In this document: piece by piece, positions 61,198 through 64,000 of the stretch
How positions within the stretch are numbered: position 1 is the first letter of the stretch
How the letters are laid out: every line of letters begins with the position of its first letter
The notes under the pieces: model-generated
Told to the model about the DNA's origin: nothing
What the model saw: only the letters and a program-made list of their open reading frames with translations
Databases searched by the model: none
Source: Membranipora membranacea
Taxonomy: Eukaryota; Bryozoa; Gymnolaemata; Cheilostomatida; Membraniporidae
Assembly: GCA_914767715.1 (NCBI GenBank)
Contig: OU612065.1
Location: 40,238,001 to 40,302,000 of the forward strand
Direction of reading: 5' to 3'
DNA: 64,000 bases
Program-made: the position numbers and the translations under genes

Positions 61198-61379
61198 AAG
61201 CATTCAGAACATTTAAGATGGTCTTCTCCAACACAATCATGCAGTATAGATACATCCAGAGATTTTCTTTCAACTGTTCCATTATCGAAGGGACAGTTCA
61301 AACACTGACTGAATCCATTTCATTGATATCCACAAAATCCGCATGTTTCAAGCGAGCAATCTGCCTCCGCTGTAGTCAT
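61198..61379 (-). pseudogene. 5' half of the split Cys-rich reading frame
   Basis: Starts at an ATG at 61379. It has C-G-F-C-G-Y, then a TGA at 61322-61320, then F-S-Q-C, C-P-F and C-S-E-C before reaching the element boundary. The frame continues in phase into 38880-38502 after removal of the 22.3-kb insertion. The TGA means it may have been damaged before or after insertion, or that a short intron was missed. The protein family is unknown. Confidence 0.65.
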
Positions 61380-61457
61380 ACTCGTAATTGTCACATGAAT
61401 CTATATTCTTGTCAGTTGTATCCTACCATTGGTTGATTATAGTTTTCTTTTTATTAG

Positions 61458-62203
61458 CAATAAGATTGAGTCGTCGGAGGAGTCTGGGACGGAAACCGAG
61501 TCAGCATATAGTTTTGATGCGGAGGTGAAAGAAAGAAAGAGAAAAAGTTCAGGAGATGATGAGTGAGTTAGAAAATAAATCATTTTCGAGAGATCGATCT
61601 AAATACTCACTTGAGTTGAGTAAGCTGTATTCACTAGGAATTTTCTCCTCCGTTGATGGATTTCTTAGGCTCGGCCCATAATCACAAAGTAGGAGATCAT
61701 ACTCTACCTTCATAGCCTGGGTTGTCTCCTCTTTGTTTGTTTTGGTTGGGGAGGAGCCTGGGATTATATATCCGTGACCTTTCAGGTCACGACATCTATA
61801 GCCTTAAAACCCAAGTAAAATTAGGGGTGGACTTTTTCATCAACCTCTTTGCTTTATAGAATTTGAATGTAACTCTTGAAATCTTAAATAAGTTGTGTTC
61901 TCTTTCTCTTTATATCGACCCAGGCTCCTCCCCCCAACCAAAACAAACAAAGGGGAGACAACCCAGGCTACTACCTTTAAATAGTTGAAATTCGCTCATA
62001 AACTTATCATTAAATTTTTGTTTTATAGAACCCGAATTACCAATTATTTAAAATCCGTGCGAGAGAGTGAGGTTGTAAAGGCGGCTGTTGGGAAAAAGCC
62101 CACACCCAACTCAGAACCAAAAGCAAAAAAGGTCAGAAACAAAACATCAAAGCAGCCAGCACCAAAGACGAAACATATCGAGCCAATAATCATTAATCAT
62201 TAG
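61458..62203 (+). CDS. Hypothetical Lys-rich protein, two 3' exons
   Basis: Exon 61458-61562 follows a TTTTTATTAG acceptor, and its GTGAGT donor joins in phase 2 to exon 62029-62203. The first exon is Ser/Glu-rich then basic; the second has T-R-I-T-N-Y-L-K-S-V-R and a Lys/Pro-rich tail ending with TAG at 62201. The 5' exon was not identified. A MITE lies in the intron. The TAG stop overlaps the acceptor of the next gene's exon (62204), so the two exon sets may be alternative products of one gene. No function recognised. Confidence 0.45.
61713..61970. mobile_element. MITE with 50-bp inverted repeats
   Basis: TAGCCTGGGTTGTCTCCTCT at 61713 and its complement ending at 61970 pair over about 50 bp with few mismatches. 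If the outermost TA is the target duplication, the TIR starts GCCTGGG, suggesting a TA-inserting (mariner-type) family. Confidence 0.8.
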
Positions 62204-62922
62204 AGACTCGGTGAAAATTGGACCTGCTGCTGTCAGGTTGAATAACGCACACTTCTTCAATTGTGAGTATAAATTCTTTATCGTTTTCTTCTCAAGAGTG
62301 AGGAATGTTAAATGCTAATTGTAAAATCATATTTCAGTGATTCTGATTTGTGCTTGTGTTGTTTCATGTTTCAGTTTATTGTTTATATGGATGGAAGCTT
62401 TTAACAAATTCTCATATCTGTATTTGCAGTTGTATTCAAGGAATACAAGTTCAATACGAACAAAGCAATCGGCTTTCAATCGAAAGTCACCCATCCGGAT
62501 CTTAAAACGTGGATTCAGGAACTCTCTGCACAAAATAACACAGAAGAAACAAAGAGCTATCGCACTAGTCAGGGGGAAGCCTACTACTTCCGACTAGTGG
62601 ATTCCCCTATGTGAGTTTGTATATTGACCTATTATCTTGTGTCAAAAGGATTGTAACAAATGATTATGATTGATGATTGATTCTATCACTCAAATTTGCT
62701 TGCTTCCATTATAGAATATAAGATAGAGGGGTCGAAGTGACAGCAAATAATATCGAGGAGGAGTACTCTGCTTCGACAGGAGATGTACTCCTCCACCTGG
62801 AGGATCTGAGATTCAGAAACGGCAAGGGATATCTCAATTTGAGGATCGCGAGAATTTCGCGTAAAACTATAGTTGATCATACCCATTCAAACCCTCTCCC
62901 TAATGATTTAGGTGATTGGTGA
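62204..62922 (+). CDS. Hypothetical protein, three spliced exons
   Basis: Exons 62204-62262, 62430-62610 and 62727-62922 join in phase at GT-AG sites to give about 145 residues ending at TGA 62920. The segment has K-I-G-P-A-A-V-R, T-W-I-Q-E-L, Y-Y-F-R-L-V-D-S-P and L-H-L-E-D-L-R-F blocks and looks like a compact globular domain. No family was recognised. No ATG is seen at its start, so an upstream exon (possibly 62029-62203) is needed. It lies just upstream of a viral-type polymerase fragment and may belong to the same element. Confidence 0.4.
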
Positions 62923-63037
62923 TTGGACATTATTTACTTTAAATTATCTTTTGGTTTTTTTTATGTTTTTAAACTCTTATCATTGAGAAAAAAAATCTTA
63001 CTTATAGATTATTGTAACTGTTTCGAGGTCATTCGTT

Positions 63038-64000
63038 ATGTTTTATTGTGACCTTTGTATCAAAAAATTCACGAGAAAATCTTCATTAAAACTTCATAAA
63101 AACTCTGTTCATTTTGGAAAGAAACACGAGTGCAACACATGCAATAAACTTTATTCTTCCAAATCTTATATGAAAAAACATGAAAAAACCCACCAAACAA
63201 TCAGCCCTATACCAACTGTCAGTAATCCAACACCATTACCACTCCCTGTCAATCAATCAAACTAACGTAATACCTCACAATCGTATTTCAGTGAATCAGT
63301 AGATGCCATTGTTCGCGAGCATTTCAGCAGTATAAAGCGTTACAAAACATTGCGCTCAAGGTCTAATATATTTAATATTGATATTTTGATCGGTTCCCTT
63401 AACAAAGAAGATAGATATGTTTTTAAAATCAATGCTAGTGCAGGATTCATAATAAGACATAAAGTGACAGGTGATTTTACAATAATTTCACTCTTCATCC
63501 GGAAGTAAAGATACTATTTTACCTTATCCCGTAACAGTTACAAACAAACAAGAGTTGGAATAATTTTCAGATTTGATTTTATCTATTGATATTGCTGATT
63601 GATTAAAAGCCCGTGTTCCTTCAAGTGCCTGGCAGATATATATACTCACTAATCTAACAATCTATACATTATTTTGACTGACCAACCTCTACGACATTCT
63701 TAAAATGGTTTCACGCCTCCCAAAATATATCAAATGTAACAAAGGTATAATTTCATTGTTTACAAAGCCATCAAATGGTAAATGCTATCATGATAATTTA
63801 TCAATTTTTCGGGCTATCTGTTGGTCTATAAATCAAGGTGTTGTCAGTAAGAGAAATACTAAATGTCTCTTTGAGATATTCTGCATGCAAAAATATGGGT
63901 CTGTAAATGGGGATGTTCCTTCCAAAATTACCAGTGAGGATATTACCTTAATGGAAGAATTATTTTCCATCAATATTCACATGTATAAAATTGATAAGGA
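63038..64000 (+). pseudogene. Polinton/adintovirus-type DNA polymerase B, damaged N-terminal part
   Basis: The first 75 codons (63038-63265) encode two C2H2 zinc fingers (C-x2-C...H-x4-H type) and then stop. Downstream, in other frames, come a block with F-K-I-N-A-S (about 63435) and, from 63704, a block with L-P-K-Y-I-K and D-N-L-S-I-F-R. A segment ending E-E-L-F-S-I-N-I-H-M-Y follows to the window edge. This order is typical of the N-terminal region of large protein-primed polymerases of Polintons/adintoviruses. Stops and frame changes between blocks show it is decayed; some could be introns. The catalytic domains would lie beyond 64000. Confidence 0.65.

Noticed and set aside
1-64000. CRISPR arrays, operons, bacterial promoters
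   Set aside because: No spaced palindromic repeats with unique spacers were found, and gene structure is plainly eukaryotic.

Overview
The window is AT-rich animal nuclear DNA. Genes are split into many short exons with GT-AG introns, TATA boxes are present, and much of the sequence is nested retroelements and DNA transposons. There is no bacterial gene density and there are no Shine-Dalgarno sites. The combination of a secreted MACPF protein, an intron-rich integrase-core (rve) gene family, a tyrosine-kinase-like (TKL) kinase and tRNA-derived SINEs fits an early-branching marine invertebrate such as a sponge or cnidarian. That placement is inference.

Layout. 1-6,900: two decayed LINEs, SINEs and MITEs. 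6,981-27,440: a head-to-tail segmental duplication. Each copy carries a three-exon MACPF (perforin-like) gene on the minus strand with its own TATA box. Copy 1 holds an extra 2.4-kb TIR transposon. Copy 2 has lost the distal part of the MACPF tail. 27,440-38,500: gene-poor, with several tandem-repeat arrays and what look like two ends of a decayed LTR element.

38,500-61,400 is the most interesting part and is a three-level nest. A Cys-rich reading frame on the minus strand (5' half at 61,379-61,198, 3' half at 38,880-38,502) is split by a TIR element (A', ends 38,890 and 61,188) flanked by the 9-bp duplication CCTGTGAAC. A' is itself split by a 20.15-kb element (G, 39,098-59,249) with about 100-bp inverted ends and a TAG target duplication. 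A second copy of the A family (42,035-44,310, duplication CGAAAATTT) lies inside G and shows the uninterrupted form of A'. G carries two convergent genes: an 11-exon rve/DDE integrase-like gene (plus strand) and a 16-exon TKL kinase gene (minus strand). The integrase has one in-frame TAG. The kinase has a shortened catalytic loop and a one-base frame break near its end. The simplest reading is a giant DNA transposon that encodes its own integrase-type transposase and carries a kinase.

61,400-64,000: short spliced genes of unknown function, then the damaged N-terminal part of a Polinton/adintovirus-type DNA polymerase B that runs off the window.

Exon limits were set by reading splice consensus and phase by hand. 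All similarity statements come from family knowledge, not from searches.
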